64,000 nucleotides of DNA from Paralithodes platypus. Lineage: Eukaryota; Arthropoda; Malacostraca; Decapoda; Lithodidae. The notes under the pieces were generated by a model. It saw only the letters and a program-made list of their open reading frames with translations, was not told the origin of the DNA and made no database searches. The translations under genes were made by a program, and so were the position numbers. Location: positions 15,084,399 to 15,148,398 of the forward strand of contig CM064519.1 of assembly GCA_032716605.1 (NCBI GenBank), given 5' to 3'. Below, in pieces: positions 1-10,655 of this stretch (within the stretch, counting starts at the first letter, position 1; each line of letters begins with the position of its first letter).

Positions 1-1103
1 GTTCGCACCGTCGCACGGTTAGGGTTCCCCTTCGATGTTCCCAAGTCACGCTTGACCCCGTCGCGTGTCGTGCCATGGGTCGGTCTCGCATGCACCTTCG
101 GTGGAAGGTCTTCGCCGTGTTGCACTCGGTCTCCCTCTCGGGGTGGCTCTGGGACTCGTTCGTGGGTTCGCTGCATTGGGCCGCTCTGCCCCTTCCCTTA
201 GGGAGCCTCTGGCTACGCCGCCTCCTCCTCATGGGCACCGCGGTGTTTCCGTTGCCCCTATGGATCGGCTCCTGCCGCTCCCGCGTACCGTTCGCAGACA
301 CTTCGGTCGCTGGGTTGCTCGGGGCTCGCTCTCTGTGGCTGTGCCCTGGACCGCCCCCCCGCCGACGGTCTGGGTAGCCACAGATACGTCGAGCGAGGTT
401 GGGTGAGGTTCCCGATCGAACCTGGGACGTCCGCTTCCCGGCCGATGGGTGGGTCTCCCTCCACTTACCCGTCTATGCCCTCGGACTGTTGGTTCCTTTG
501 TTCTTCCTGCGGGACCACGCGCTGGCCCTTCGGGGTAAGTCAGTGGCCTTAGGGTTGGACACTCAGACAAGCTGTCCCCTGTTTCCTTATGCGGGGGTCC
601 TCCAGGTCGTTGACTCTATTGGGGGTCTCGGTGGAGTTGTTCTTCCTCGCGGACCTACACCCCTTCTCCTTGCTTGCCTCCTCCCTGCCCGGGCCTGCCA
701 CCCTGTGGGCGGCCGCCCAGTCGAGAGGGCAGGGCGTTCTTCTAAAATGGGCGATGAAACGGACTGTGTTCGCCGACCTCGCGGCTTCCTGAGGTGTTCC
801 AGAGGTCGCCTTGTTCGCATCGGGGGTGCCGCGCCAGTTGCCTCTGGACCTCTCCCTCCGGCCTCGCGCTCCGGGGGGGGTCCGGACGCTTTTCTGGTAG
901 CCTGGTACAGGTGGCGGTCGATATACATCTTTCCGCCACCAGACGCGCTGTTGATGTGCCCAGTCCTCGCGAAGCTGCGGCTGTACCACGGCTGCGTCTG
1001 GCTCCTCGCGCCTCTGTGGCCGGCACAGGCTTGGTCCGCCCGGTTGCCGCGGTGGTGCCCGAGTCCGGTCCCTCTACCTGTCTCCGGCTTCCGCTTGGGC
1101 TAG
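1..1103 (+). pseudogene. DIRS reverse transcriptase C-terminus and RNase H, frameshifted
   Basis: The first 60 bases read as the end of an RT domain (LGFPFDVPKSRLTPSRV resembles the LGF-x-VN-x-x-KS-x-L-x-PS block after the RT palm). Around 355-405 the frame reads WVATDTSSEVG, matching the TDAS-x-x-GWG start of DIRS-type RNase H, preceded by a leader-like PPP stretch. At 465-545 a second frame reads LGLLVPLFFLRDHALALRGKS, like the NVLELLA-x-x-x-AL...LRGR block. At 880-1090 the frame reads RWRSIYIFPPPDALL and VLAKLRLYHGC, typical of the end of this domain. The pieces lie in different frames, so several frameshifts have accumulated. Function would be reverse transcription and template RNA removal. 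Confidence 0.65.
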
Positions 1104-1138
1104 GTTAGGGACCTGCGGACCTCGTTGGCCTTCGCATC

Positions 1139-2263
1139 GTGCTTGTTCATGAGGCCCGGTGGCTCCCGGTCCCCGGCCGGGCCCTGACTGGCTTCCTGCA
1201 GCGTTCCTGGCCGTCTTCTCCTTGGGGGACTTACGGGTCCCGCTGGAGGTCTTTTACTAGGTGGCTACAGGCCACTCGCCTGCCGGTTGGCTCTCCTTCC
1301 CTCGTCCTACGCTCCTTGTTTCACCTCTTCCGTACACGTCGCTTTCAAATCGACGCTATACGTACCCACTTGTCTGCCGTCCGGGGGGTCTTTGGGTCCG
1401 TCGCTGGGTTGGTCGTTCCGCCACAGGAGCTGGATTCCTTCCTGACGGCTGCCTTCCGGGTTCGACCGCCTCCGCGCCAGGTCCCTCCGCAGTGGGATCT
1501 GGGGCGGGCTCTGGTCCTTCTGGCTTCACCCACGTATACAAGGGCCGCTACGCCGGTTCCATTGCTCGGGCGTCCACTCTTCCTTGTCGCTCTGGCCACT
1601 GGGGTTCGGGTGTCTGCACTAGCGGCGTTGTCACGGCCCCGGGACTGCGTGCGATTCTCCCCGTCCTTGCATGGCGTCTCGTTCGCCTCCTCCCCTCCTT
1701 TTGTTACCACGCATGGGAGGGAGGCCCCCGCTTTCCAGCCTTTCGCCGTCCAGGCTTTACGGCGTGGGCATCCTCGCCATGTGTTGTGCCCGGTGTCAGC
1801 CTTGCACTCCTCTGTTGCGTCTGTGGCGCCGCCTTCGGGTACTGCTGTGTGGGTGTCTCCTCGGACAGGTGGGAGGCTCTCGCCGGTGCGGATGGGCCGC
1901 CACGTTTGTCGGACCGTTCGTGCCCGTCACCCTGTTTGTAGGGGTTCTGCGCACGATGTCAGATCCTTTGCTGCCTCCTTCCGGTTCCTGCCACGTCGAT
2001 CCTTACCTGCCATCGCCTCAGCGGTTTTGTGGGTCTTCTATCAATTCCTTCCTCTCCTCCTACCTCTCCGTGTCCAGTGTTCGACCCCCTCGGCCGGTGA
2101 TTGCTCTCGGGGGTCGTGTTTCCTGGTGCTCTGGCGAAGATCCCTGGTCTTCCCCCCTTGTCCCTCGTTCTTTTCCTTTGTTTTATTTGACCAAGGGGGG
2201 GGGGTGTACGGGTTTGCAACACTGGATTGCAAGTTTGGGATTATGTATTGTTCCAGTACATAA
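1139..2263 (+). pseudogene. DIRS tyrosine recombinase, catalytic Tyr displaced to another frame
   Basis: The open frame of 374 codons begins with a SAM-like core-binding region (STYGSRWRSF-type segment near residues 30-40, then an IDAIRTHLSAVRG-type segment). The box I arginine lies in ATGVRVSALAALSR (about residue 155-168) and the HxxR box is SAHDVRSFAASF (about residue 272-283). After SLPAIASAVLW (about 2005-2035) this frame loses the family pattern, while the +1 frame reads GSSINSFLSSYLSV, the usual WxSSxxFxxxYL ending with the nucleophilic tyrosine. So a single indel near 2020-2040 separates the tyrosine from the rest. The long tail of the open frame after that point is probably not coding. 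Confidence 0.7.
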
Positions 2264-2564
2264 GTGTTTTTGCCACATTGAAAATTGTGTTTTGTTCTTG
2301 TGTTCAGTGTTTTTGTTGGTTTTTGAAGAAAAGGGATTTTGGGTACAGTACCTTTTTGGTTTCTGACAAGTCTATGTTTTTGCATTACTATAAATGACGG
2401 GCATGTGTTAAAACTGTTCTTTTTAGCTACTCCTCAGTTTTTCACTCTTTTATTAAACTCTCTTGTTTAAATTGTGTCTTTGTCATTCGTAATTTTGTTT
2501 TATGCATTGTTTTTTTTGGTAGGTTGGGCTTGGATGTCCTCCTCCTATTTGTTATGCAGCCTTG

Positions 2565-2673
2565 ACGTTGGATTTGCCAAGACTACTAACAAATTGGGAG
2601 GTTTGACGTACCTCCCAACCTACCAAATAGGAAAACCTACTATTTGGTAGTAGTCTTGGAAAATCCAACGTAC
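2565..2673. repeat. Hairpin-forming repeat, first copy
   Basis: The ends 2565-2594 and 2642-2671 are near-perfect inverted repeats (ACGTTGGATTTGCCAAGACT at the left end). Its right-hand 80 bases (2594-2673) recur as an exact-looking reverse complement at 3004-3083. No gene lies here. Confidence 0.7.
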
Positions 2674-3003
2674 ATAATACCCTCCCTCACGCCGGACCCC
2701 TGCCCATCCGCGTTCTTCTGCTGACGTGAGATGTGATGACAAGAGAGGGTCGCTCATGCGCACGTTCGACAGGGATCTGCACATGACGGAACACGGGATG
2801 GGCCTTAAGCGGTAACTAAGGTAAACCCCTTTTTCTTCTCTTCTATGCTTTTTTCACCTTCGGTGGTAGTTTTGGTTAATGTACAACGTCTCCTAGAGCA
2901 AGATAAGGAGTAGACTCTAGACGTTTTCTTTTTAACCGCGGTTGGAATGACGACATAGCAGTCAAAATAGACAAGTCGTCATTGCAATTAGGTTAATAGC
3001 CTT
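2674..3003. other. Spacer between the two inverted 80-bp copies
   Basis: No open frame or motif recognised. The 330 bases could be the body of a larger element bounded by the two inverted copies, but the target duplication surrounds only the right copy. Confidence 0.4.
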
Positions 3004-3083
3004 GTACGTTGGATTTTCCAAGACTACTACCAAATAGTAGGTTTTCCTATTTGGTAGGTTGGGAGGTACGTCAAACCTCCCAA
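3004..3083. mobile_element. 80-bp foldback insertion with 11-bp target duplication
   Basis: Reverse-complement copy of 2594-2673. It is flanked on both sides by TTAATAGCCTT (2993-3003 and 3084-3094), so this 80-bp unit itself appears to have inserted as a discrete element. No coding capacity. Confidence 0.65.
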
Positions 3084-3212
3084 TTAATAGCCTTAACTCC
3101 TTCTATACCGGCGAAGTCTATTTAATTATATTCTAGCTATATTTAAAAGATTGTGTGCAGCTTAAAAAGGATCTATGGTAGCTAAAAGGATTAATAGATA
3201 ATTAGTAGCTGT

Positions 3213-3642
3213 TTAACCCTTGTCTAGCGGGGTGTTTTGGGCTATTTTGGGCATATTCAGGCCCTCCTGAATGATCAATCAAGTATCTGCATGAAAAGAA
3301 ATTTATTCAGCAAAAAACTAGGCGCTAAAGTCTTCAAAATGAGACCAGAACGAGCTACGTAGCACTCGTGGTTCTCATGCAGTGGTGCCACCAACATGGG
3401 AGTTTAGCATATAGCGGTATATTTTTCCCAGCTATGCTCACTACTGGCTACACTGCCGGCCTCTCGAGAACACAGGGAGCGTGAGTCGGTGGGTGGCGGT
3501 AAGCCCTGGGTGTCGGACGTGTGGCCTGCTGCACTTCCGGCCATTTGTACTCTATTTTAACCCGTTAAAAGCCTAAATAATGCTCCTAACTTGCTGCAAA
3601 TTGGTGCACGACTTAAGTCGAGCGCTGCTCTTTAAGGGTTAA
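3213..3642. mobile_element. TTAA-flanked MITE, family A copy 1
   Basis: Begins TTAACCCTTGTCTAGCGGGG and ends with AAGGGTTAA, that is TTAA target sites with short CCCTT termini as in piggyBac-type elements. The whole 430-bp unit recurs in inverted orientation at 5176-5607. No transposase frame, so non-autonomous. Confidence 0.7.
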
Positions 3643-4285
3643 TGGTTAGAGGTCGTTCCTAAACTGAATAAAAGTCTAATAGTATCCAGAATAGTCGTCG
3701 GTACATACAAAAGGGTTAATACGGAATTATATGCTAAAATTGATTTGGTTCATTATCACCAATTAACTTTCAAATCTACCTACAGTAATTAACCTCTTAA
3801 GTGCGCATGGGGGTAATTAGACACCTCTGCCTGTGTGCATGTATTTGAGCTGTTTCCATCACTAAAATATTCATTTTACCATAAATAGCATTAATACTTA
3901 TCCATATGCGCCTATTATAGGTTGATTATAAAGGTATTAACCTGTTACAACAATAAAACGAGTGAAAACGAGTGAAAACAGCGTTTGGATGGTCAAAATC
4001 GGAGATACAGGCCGCGAGTTACATAATGTATGGGTGAGGCAACTTCCTTTCCCGCCAATTTCCCCCAAGGCCACTGAGACACAGTCGATCGATACTCTCT
4101 CTCTCTCTTGCACTCGCTTGCTAACAGTGATGACAATGCCCTGCTTGCAACTCGCTAATGTTAGCACGAAAATATACCTCAGAATAAGGGAATAACACGG
4201 AAAATAGGTGATAACTGAAGGAGGGGAGGAAAGTGGGGAAGGAGGGGAGGTAGAGGACTGATATTTTGCATGGCCCAAGGGCACA

Positions 4286-4327
4286 TTTTTTTTTTTTTTT
4301 TCGATGTTTAAAAAAAAAAAAAAAAAA
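4286..4327. repeat. Poly-T / poly-A inverted homopolymer pair
   Basis: About 16 Ts, a short TCGATGTT-type spacer, then about 17 As, able to fold as a hairpin. It sits beside a purine-rich run (4210-4256) that has a pyrimidine-rich inverted counterpart at about 4672-4735. Read lengths in such runs are unreliable. Confidence 0.8.
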
Positions 4328-4401
4328 TCTCTGACTCTTAAGAGTCTTCTCGCAGTCCGCCGGGGGAACTCTTAAGAGTCTTCCCGCAGTTCCCGGGTTA
4401 A

Positions 4402-4494
4402 TGAAATTTATGAAACTAATGATTACATGTGGTACTCCAAGGATTTGAACCTAGGATACTCACAGAAATTCAGTGCACTAACCATAGAGGAAAT
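4402..4494 (-). repeat. tRNA-derived SINE, family B
   Basis: On the minus strand the segment contains a B-box-like GGTTCAAATCC and an upstream A-box-like ATGGTTAGTGCA. The same block recurs at about 12612-12725 and 12962-13066. It lacks acceptor-stem pairing, so it is a SINE head and not a tRNA gene. Confidence 0.6.
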
Positions 4495-5141
4495 TTAACC
4501 CGGCAAGCGCGATAGGCCTCACGGAAGGCTTCCTATAGGGAACGCGATAGGCCTCACGGAAGCAAGACCATAAAAAAAGCCTTCCAAAAAAAAAAGGGCC
4601 TATCAAAACAAAGGAATTTGTCTCTAGGTGAGATAATTCCCCTCCAGTACTCATCCATGTAAATCTCACCCACCCCCCTCCCCTCCTTCCCCACCTTATT
4701 CCCCCCTCCCTCCCCTCCTCAATTATCACCTATTTTTCCTCTTATTATCATCATTTATCGGTTATTTTTCTCTCCCGCGATAATGTAGCACAAGTGGGTT
4801 GCAGAAAAGATCGTTATGTAACACCCAGACACCGGCCCACACCGCCCCGCTCGTCTCAGTTACCTCACAGACAGCGAGAGAGGAGGGTTGCCTGTGGCTC
4901 TCTCTCGCCTGAGATTATGACCGGGTGGCCAATATCTTTGTTTTTCACCACCCAAATGCTTTTCCCACTTATTTTAGCACTCTTGAAGGTTCATATATAC
5001 ATCATATATGTAAAATAAAAGCATACCGAAAACAAATAATGCTCTATATTGTAAATATAACGAATTCTGTCAGAATCCAAGGCTAGAAATGCACAAATAA
5101 CTACCCTAGCCCCTAGGTCTATTTCGCGCTTGTCAGGTTAA
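4495..5141. mobile_element. TTAA-flanked non-autonomous element
   Basis: The left end (TTAACCCGGCAAGCGCGATA) and the reverse complement of the right end (TTAACCTGACAAGCGCGAAA) match as terminal inverted repeats with TTAA at both tips. A second TTAA-ended block (3937-4401) lies just before the SINE and may be a sister element or the other half of a composite. No transposase. Confidence 0.5.
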
Positions 5142-5175
5142 TTGAAGTTGGTTTGACTCTAATTTGTTCTGTGGT

Positions 5176-5607
5176 TTAACCCCTTATTGGCGGCGCTCGA
5201 CTTTTCGTGCACCAATTTGCAGCAAGTTAGGAGCATTATTAAGGCTTTTAAAGGGTTAAAATCGAGTGCAAATGGCCGGGAGAGCAGCGGGCCAGACAGC
5301 CGACTCCCAGGGCTTACCGCCGCCCATTAACTCATGTTCCCTGTGTTCTCGAGAGGCCGGCAGTGTAGCCAGTAGTGAGCATAGCTGGGAAAAATATACC
5401 GATATATACTAAACTCCCATGTTCGTGGCATCACTGCAAGAGAACCACGAGTGCTACGTAGGTCGTTCTGGTCTCATTTTGAAGCTTTTAGTGCCTAGTT
5501 TTTTGCTAAATATATATTTTTGTTTTCATGCAGATGCTTGATTTATCATGCAGGAGGGCCTGAATATGCCCAAATGAGCCCAAAACACCCCGCTAGACAA
5601 GGGTTAA
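5176..5607. mobile_element. TTAA-flanked MITE, family A copy 2 (inverted)
   Basis: Reverse-complement relative of 3213-3642, again bounded by TTAA with GGGTTAA at the right end. The copies differ by many point changes, so they are not a recent duplication. Confidence 0.7.
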
Positions 5608-6690
5608 AAGGGGAGGCTGTCCCTTACACCCCCAAGTCAGCCTGTATAAGAGATTGTGTTTCTGGCATTATACCATCTTATTATATATGGTCATACTAAA
5701 ACTCGCTGAAAAAATCAGATCTCTATGTGCGCGCGCGAGCGCAAAATTCATTGCACTTTCGTAAAATCATCTAGTCACTCAAAATTGTTCAAATTTACCG
5801 CAATTTTTGCATGGCATAGCGTACAAGCATCCCCTACAACGTAGCGTTTAAATATACCCCTATTGAATAATAGAAAGTGCTGAAAAAATATATTACATTA
5901 TTATTTTTGGTTACAGCTGATTTGACACCAAAATGGTCAAAACTCAGAAATTTTCGGCAAAACGGCATTTATCTAAACTTACAGGCATTCCTATGTACCC
6001 CTATGTACTCTATTTAGAAGGGGAATGCATTTGAGCCATACATAAAAATATAGTGGCACTCGTAAGTGCAAAAAAATGATAGCAAACTACACAAATTCAT
6101 AGATTTTAATCACTCAAAATTATTTTTGGGGCAGATAAAATAGTTAGTCCTCCTTACCCTCCGTTTTCTACCATAGTGCGCACATAGAAGATAGAGATTT
6201 ATGGCAAACTAAAAAAAAAATTCGTCAGGGGTAGGCCTCACTGATTTTATGAAGATAATTTTTACCAAAATCCATGATTTTGGGGCCCCCCAAGGGGGCC
6301 CTAGGGATATCATATGGGTGTTTATGCCCTCATATGATCATTTATATTGCTTACAGCAGCCTTTTAGACTACAGACACCAAAACAAAAAATTGGGTGGCT
6401 GAAAGAAAAACAAAAAAAAATTCGGGGGTCGAGGTCGAACCCCCGGCCCGGGGGGTTATGGATGAGATATGTTTTTTTGTTGTTGTTGTTGTTGTTGTTT
6501 TTTTGTTCCTTCCTATGCTATTCTCCTATGTTGAAAGAAGCATTATAGAACAAAAACACAATAATTCGAAATTTTGATGTCTGGGCTCAAGAGGAAGGGT
6601 CAGCCTCCCTATTACTCTACCATATAAAAGTTAATTAGGAATTATAAACTAAAATTTATTAGTTTCCTATTTTATGAAAAATTTAATTAA
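5608..6690. other. AT-rich intergenic DNA, no gene seen
   Basis: Only short incidental frames. A (GTT)n microsatellite lies at about 6478-6499 and an A/T-rich run near 6205-6220. No repeat partner was recognised inside the window. Confidence 0.5.
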
Positions 6691-6836
6691 GTAACTCATT
6701 GTTAACATTAAATCATCAATTACAAACTCCAATGAACTTTAATAAACTAATGAAAGAATATGGTCCTCCCGGGATTCGAACTCGGGACACCACACCCAGA
6801 ACATAAGCCTCTAAACCATTACACCACCAACAGAGT
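6691..6836 (-). repeat. tRNA-derived SINE, family C copy 1
   Basis: Minus strand carries A-box-like TGGTGTAATGG and B-box GAGTTCGAATCC in the correct order about 40 bases apart, followed by an AT-rich tail region with TTAGTTTATT. Matching copies occur at 14312-14461 and 17484-17612. Confidence 0.7.
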
Positions 6837-6883
6837 TAAAGGTTGAATAACAGATTTGAAAAGTATTGATAGGTCTATTAATC

Positions 6884-7010
6884 CCTTCGGTACCGGTGAC
6901 GTCTTTTTAATAGTCTAGTTATACTGTATTTAGATGATTTTGTGCAGTTTAAGAAGGATCTGTGGTAGTACAAATGGTTGAGAGATCGTTCGAAGCCTGT
7001 CTATTGCTGG
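6884..7010. repeat. Terminus of TTAA-type MITE, family D
   Basis: Carries the family D end, TCGGTACCGGTGACGTC followed by a GATTTTGTGCAG block and an AAGGATCTGTGG block. Related ends occur at 3093-3216, 10656-11178, 14495-14580, 16543-16680 and 20415-20600. Confidence 0.5.
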
Positions 7011-7097
7011 AGGTTCAATTTTTAAAATTAATAAAATAATCTAATAGCGGGAATGAAGTTAAAAGCCTTGGACAGTTACAGAAAATAGTAGCTAAAT

Positions 7098-9119
7098 ATT
7101 TGTTCTTTTCTTTACAGATTTGTTCTTGGGGTGATGAACATAGAAGACTACATTGGTTGAAGAATTCAGCATGCATCATACACCCTGACTTGTTGAAGAA
7201 TTCATCATATACCCTGACTTGTGGAGGGCTGAAATCTGAGGGTCAATACGGGACTGCATTACCACGGGACTTGAGGAATAGGGACCGCACTAGGACAGCA
7301 AGACTCGCGGAACTCGATGGAGAGGTGAGGGAACAACAACAACTCAGAACCACCACCAACTAACAAACCAACCACAACAACCACCAACCAATAACTCCCA
7401 GCAGACTGACAAAGCGAGGCAATGATAGAGACGAGGATGAGGGAACCAAACCTTCTCACAAGGGCTGATGGTCAGGAGTGCTTTGACGGAAGAATTGAAG
7501 CCAACGAGAGGAACCCCAAAATAGGCTGCAGTGTTCTCGGGCTGATAGCCAAATACCACTGAGACACTATCCTGGTTGGCGTCATAATAGAAGATGGGAA
7601 GCCGACTTGGATGGAAGACCGATCGAGGGAGAGACCGAGCAAGCAAAACCGATAGAGGGAGAGACCGAGCAAGCAAAACCGATAGAGGGAGAGACCGAGC
7701 AAGCAAAACCGATAGAGGGCGAGACCGAGCAAGCAAAACCGATGGCGAGACCGAGCAAGCAAAACCGATAGAGGGCAAGACCGAGCAAGCAAAACCGATC
7801 GAGGGCGAGACCGAGCAAGCAAAACCGATCGAGGGCGAGACCGAGCAAGCAAAACCGATCGAGGGCGAGACCGAGCAAGCAAAACCGATCGAGGGCGAGA
7901 CCGAGCAAGCAAAACCGATCGAGGGCGAGACCGAGCAAGCAAAACCGATCGAGGGCGAGACCGAGCAAGCAAAATCGATCGAGGGCGAGACCGAGCAAGC
8001 AAAACCGATCGAGGGCGAGACCGAGCAAGCAAAACTGATCGAGGGCGAGACCGAGCAAGCAAAACTGATCGAGGGCGAGAGCAAGCAAAACTGATAGAGG
8101 GCGAGAAGAGAGCAAGCAAAACTGACCGATTACAGGCGAGAGCAAGACAAACCGATTACGGGCGAGAGCAAGACAGACCGATTACGGGCGAGAGCAAGAC
8201 AGACCGATTACGGGCGAGAGCAAGACAGACCGAACAAGACAGATTGAGGGCGAGCAAAATGGACTGCAGATATTCACCAGAACCAACTTAAATGCGCTCA
8301 AAGAATACAAAGGCATTTCTAGCAAAACTACCAACATCTCTTTGTTGCCTGGAAGCTCAACTTGAAAAATCCTGTTGACTAAAATTAATGATGCACGACC
8401 ACCAAGAAAATTCCTGAATCACTTGCAGACTCCCCAAAAAGCACTGTTGACGCTGCTCACTCCCCTGCAAACTTTCAACGACCACCGTCTTCCAATCAAA
8501 CTGTTTAACCACTGCCCTCTTGAGACCTCACCTACAATGAAGTCTTCCACAACCACAAGTAAATTCCTGAAATAGAGCGACCTTTCCAGTGGGGTGCAGA
8601 CGCAACATCTCCGGACTCCCAAATAAGAACTCTGGACGCTGCCCACTCACTTGCAACGACCACAGTCCGCCATCCAAACTGTTTAACCACACCCCTCTGA
8701 GACTTCCCCTGCAATGAAATCCTCAAAAGCCACTGCCCTCTGAGATCTCTCCTGAAATGAAGTCCTAAACAACCACTGCCCTGAGACCTCTCCTCCAATG
8801 AAGTCCTCGACAATCCCTGCCCTCTGAGACCTCCCCTGAGACTCCAGGACCCTCAAATGAAGTTCTCAACTACCATTGCCCTCAGAGACCTCCCCTGCCC
8901 TCCTCCACCCTACGAGGAAGTTCTACGGCTGCCATCATCCATCGCCGAGGACTTCTACTTCGCCCTGTACTTTACGAGACCGTCCCTGGGTGGAGCCTGT
9001 GCTCTACCCCTATAATCTGATCTAATGTTTTTAAGTCTTTATCTTCAACATAAGATAAAAGGAACCCCTCGTTCTCAACCTTTGAATTTTTTTGTTTTTT
9101 TTAATAAAAAAAAAAAAAA
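7098..9119 (+). other. Possible terminal exon or non-coding transcript
   Basis: A strong-looking 3' splice site (TTTTCTTTACAG) ends at 7098, and an AATAAA directly followed by an A-run occurs near 9100-9119, so the interval could be a spliced last exon or a retrocopied transcript. Reading frames are short. The first frame from 7100 runs 87 codons and does not continue into the minisatellite. A run of imperfect CTGCCCTCTGAGACCTC-type repeats fills 8480-8900. I do not recognise a product; a chance arrangement is quite possible. Confidence 0.25.
7619..8250. repeat. 30-bp minisatellite grading into a shorter unit
   Basis: About 16 head-to-tail copies of a 30-bp unit (GAGGGCGAGACCGAGCAAGC plus AAAACCGATC) fill 7619-8095, with one shortened copy near 7741. 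From about 8098 to 8250 the unit changes to about 26 bp (GGGCGAGAGCAAGACAGACC plus GATTAC). Because 30 is divisible by three and the unit lacks stops, long repetitive frames appear on both strands; these are probably not proteins. Confidence 0.9.
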
Positions 9120-9275
9120 TTAGATATGTATGTGGTTGTGGGACGCTCTTTGAAGTATAAATAAAGAAAATTGCCATGATTTTTCAAAGTTTTTATTACC
9201 TTTTTATACATATACAATTTTTAAGAACTGGTCAAAATAATTATGCATTGGGATTTATTTTTATAATGTGGTTGT

Positions 9276-9936
9276 TTAACCCGTTGAGCCCCGGCTAGTT
9301 ATATTTTGTTCACCCCAGTCCCAAGCCATTTTCACTTCTATTTTTTGTTTGCTAAAATGGAAGACAAGGATGAGAAATGAAAAAAAAAAAAAAATCACCT
9401 CGGACATTTTTTTTTTTGGGGGGGGGGGAGCCTCAAAAAAATTTGTTGAGCCAAAATGGAAGAGAATTGTGAGAAATGAAGACAAAAATAAAAAAAAACT
9501 CATTTCGGTCATTTGGGGGGGGGGGGGTTTCAATAGTTCGTCTCCCCCGCATGACCACCCGCCCGGGAGCACTGGGGTAAAAACTGAGTATGGCATTGTA
9601 CGGCATACATCCTAAGGAGTGTCTCACATAAATCTCAAGCCTCTAGCTCCCATACGACCGGAGTAATGAAGGTTCAAAGTGGCGGTGAACTAATGGTGTA
9701 AAGTATCCCCACTAAGCCCACCACCACCAGCCGCGCGGCTGTCTCGGCCCGCTCACACCTACTGGCCCGGCTCCCACACACACTACGGTACCTCCCCCTC
9801 CTATTCTCCCGCCATTTCCTACCTTACGAGCCACGTAAGTGTTTTTTATATGTCGGACGCACGTGATGCGTCGCTGGGAGTTGGTGATCAAACACTGCCG
9901 ACGCAACACGTGCGACGCTGGGTCTCACTGGGTTAA
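9276..9936. mobile_element. TTAA-flanked MITE, diverged member of family F
   Basis: Starts TTAACCCGTTGAGCCCCGGC and ends with GCGACGCTGG...GGGTTAA. The subterminal GATGCGTCGCTGG motifs match the family F copies at 19013-19458 and 38042-38485. The middle has two roughly 100-bp tandem units, each with a long A-run and a G-run (9417-9429 and 9516-9528). A block reading GGGACGCTCTTTGAAGTA occurs at 9142 and again right after the element at 9937. Confidence 0.65.
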
Positions 9937-10088
9937 GGGACGCTCTTTGAAGTAAAAAAAAATAAACAAAGCTACCATTTAACAAAGGACCTATGCCCAA
10001 TTTTTTTTTAAAGGACCCTCTAAAGTATATAAGTTAATGTGGTCTTACATAAACAGTAGTCTAATTTAGTCACCAACCCAACACTTCA

Positions 10089-10436
10089 GGGACCAATATT
10101 CATAAACTTAGAACTATTCCTATAATTTGTCCTGAACATCACTTGTGAGTTTTGATCTATAAGGAAGTTTGAGTTATATACTGTACGTCGATATTTAACA
10201 GAATTACAAACATTATGCTAGTTAAAATACAAAAAAGTTACTGTTCAAATTAATATAACTAACTCATTTAAAAACTATCGAAAATCCAACACTAAACAAA
10301 ATCTTGGTTGCTAAATTAATTTTGTGTATCTATGCACTACATTCGTATTCCATCTGATAATAATGTCTATACAGCTCCAACTTCCTTTGATCAGGACAAA
10401 TTATAGAAATAGTTCTTATGTTATGAATACAGGCCC
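10089..10436. mobile_element. MITE with about 43-bp terminal inverted repeats
   Basis: Left end GGGACCAATATTCATAAAC and reverse-complemented right end GGGCCTGTATTCATAACAT continue into a matching CTATAATTTGTCC block. No coding frame. Superfamily not determined because no clear target duplication was seen. Confidence 0.7.
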
Positions 10437-10444
10437 AGTCCTCC

Positions 10445-10620
10445 TAAAGACGGTATGACACGAGAGCTTTTATAATCAACATTTCTGGAGTATTTTTGCA
10501 CTGGTATCATAAACTTGAATGTAGGTAACCGAAATATATTAAATGTTGACCTCATAAGCTGCCAGACCAGTGTTGAAGATAAATGTTGATGGAAAAAGCT
10601 CTCATGTGATACCGGCCTAA
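10445..10620. mobile_element. MITE with GAGAGCTTTT terminal inverted repeats
   Basis: Left end GACGGTATGACACGAGAGCT and reverse-complemented right end GGCCGGTATCACATGAGAGC continue into ATCAACATTT on both sides. Related TGTCACACGAGC-type termini are seen near 19685 and 20910. Confidence 0.65.
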
Positions 10621-10655
10621 GATCATGGTCAGAAAAAGCAGTGTAACATGGCCAT

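Larger units (their letters stand above)
1..2263 (+). mobile_element. DIRS-like tyrosine-recombinase retrotransposon, 5'-cut by window edge, decayed
   Basis: Three recognisable blocks follow in DIRS order: end of reverse transcriptase, RNase H, then a tyrosine recombinase in place of an integrase. The stretch is strikingly GC-rich and T/C-rich compared with the AT-rich DNA after about position 2270, which supports one inserted unit. All reading frames are broken by frameshifts, so it is a dead copy. DIRS elements have split or inverted terminal repeats rather than LTRs; I could not define the 3' terminal repeat, and the true end may lie anywhere up to about 2470. Alternative: a Ngaro-type relative; the RNase H and recombinase motif spacing reads more like DIRS. 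Confidence 0.75.

Noticed and set aside
399..1103. 234-codon frame as an independent gene
   Set aside because: Its recognisable segments are pieces of DIRS RNase H; the remainder is filler in a GC-rich decayed region.
1..2263. Bacterial contamination suggested by high GC
   Set aside because: The frames match DIRS-type RNase H and recombinase and no bacterial gene organisation is seen.
6691..6836. Functional tRNA gene
   Set aside because: A and B boxes exist but the acceptor stem does not pair, and the same unit with tail is repeated at 14312 and 17484, so it is a SINE.
7594..8094. Protein made of KPIEGETEQA-type decapeptide repeats
   Set aside because: The 30-bp unit lacks stops in several frames on both strands, so open frames are expected by construction; no start context or homologue is evident.
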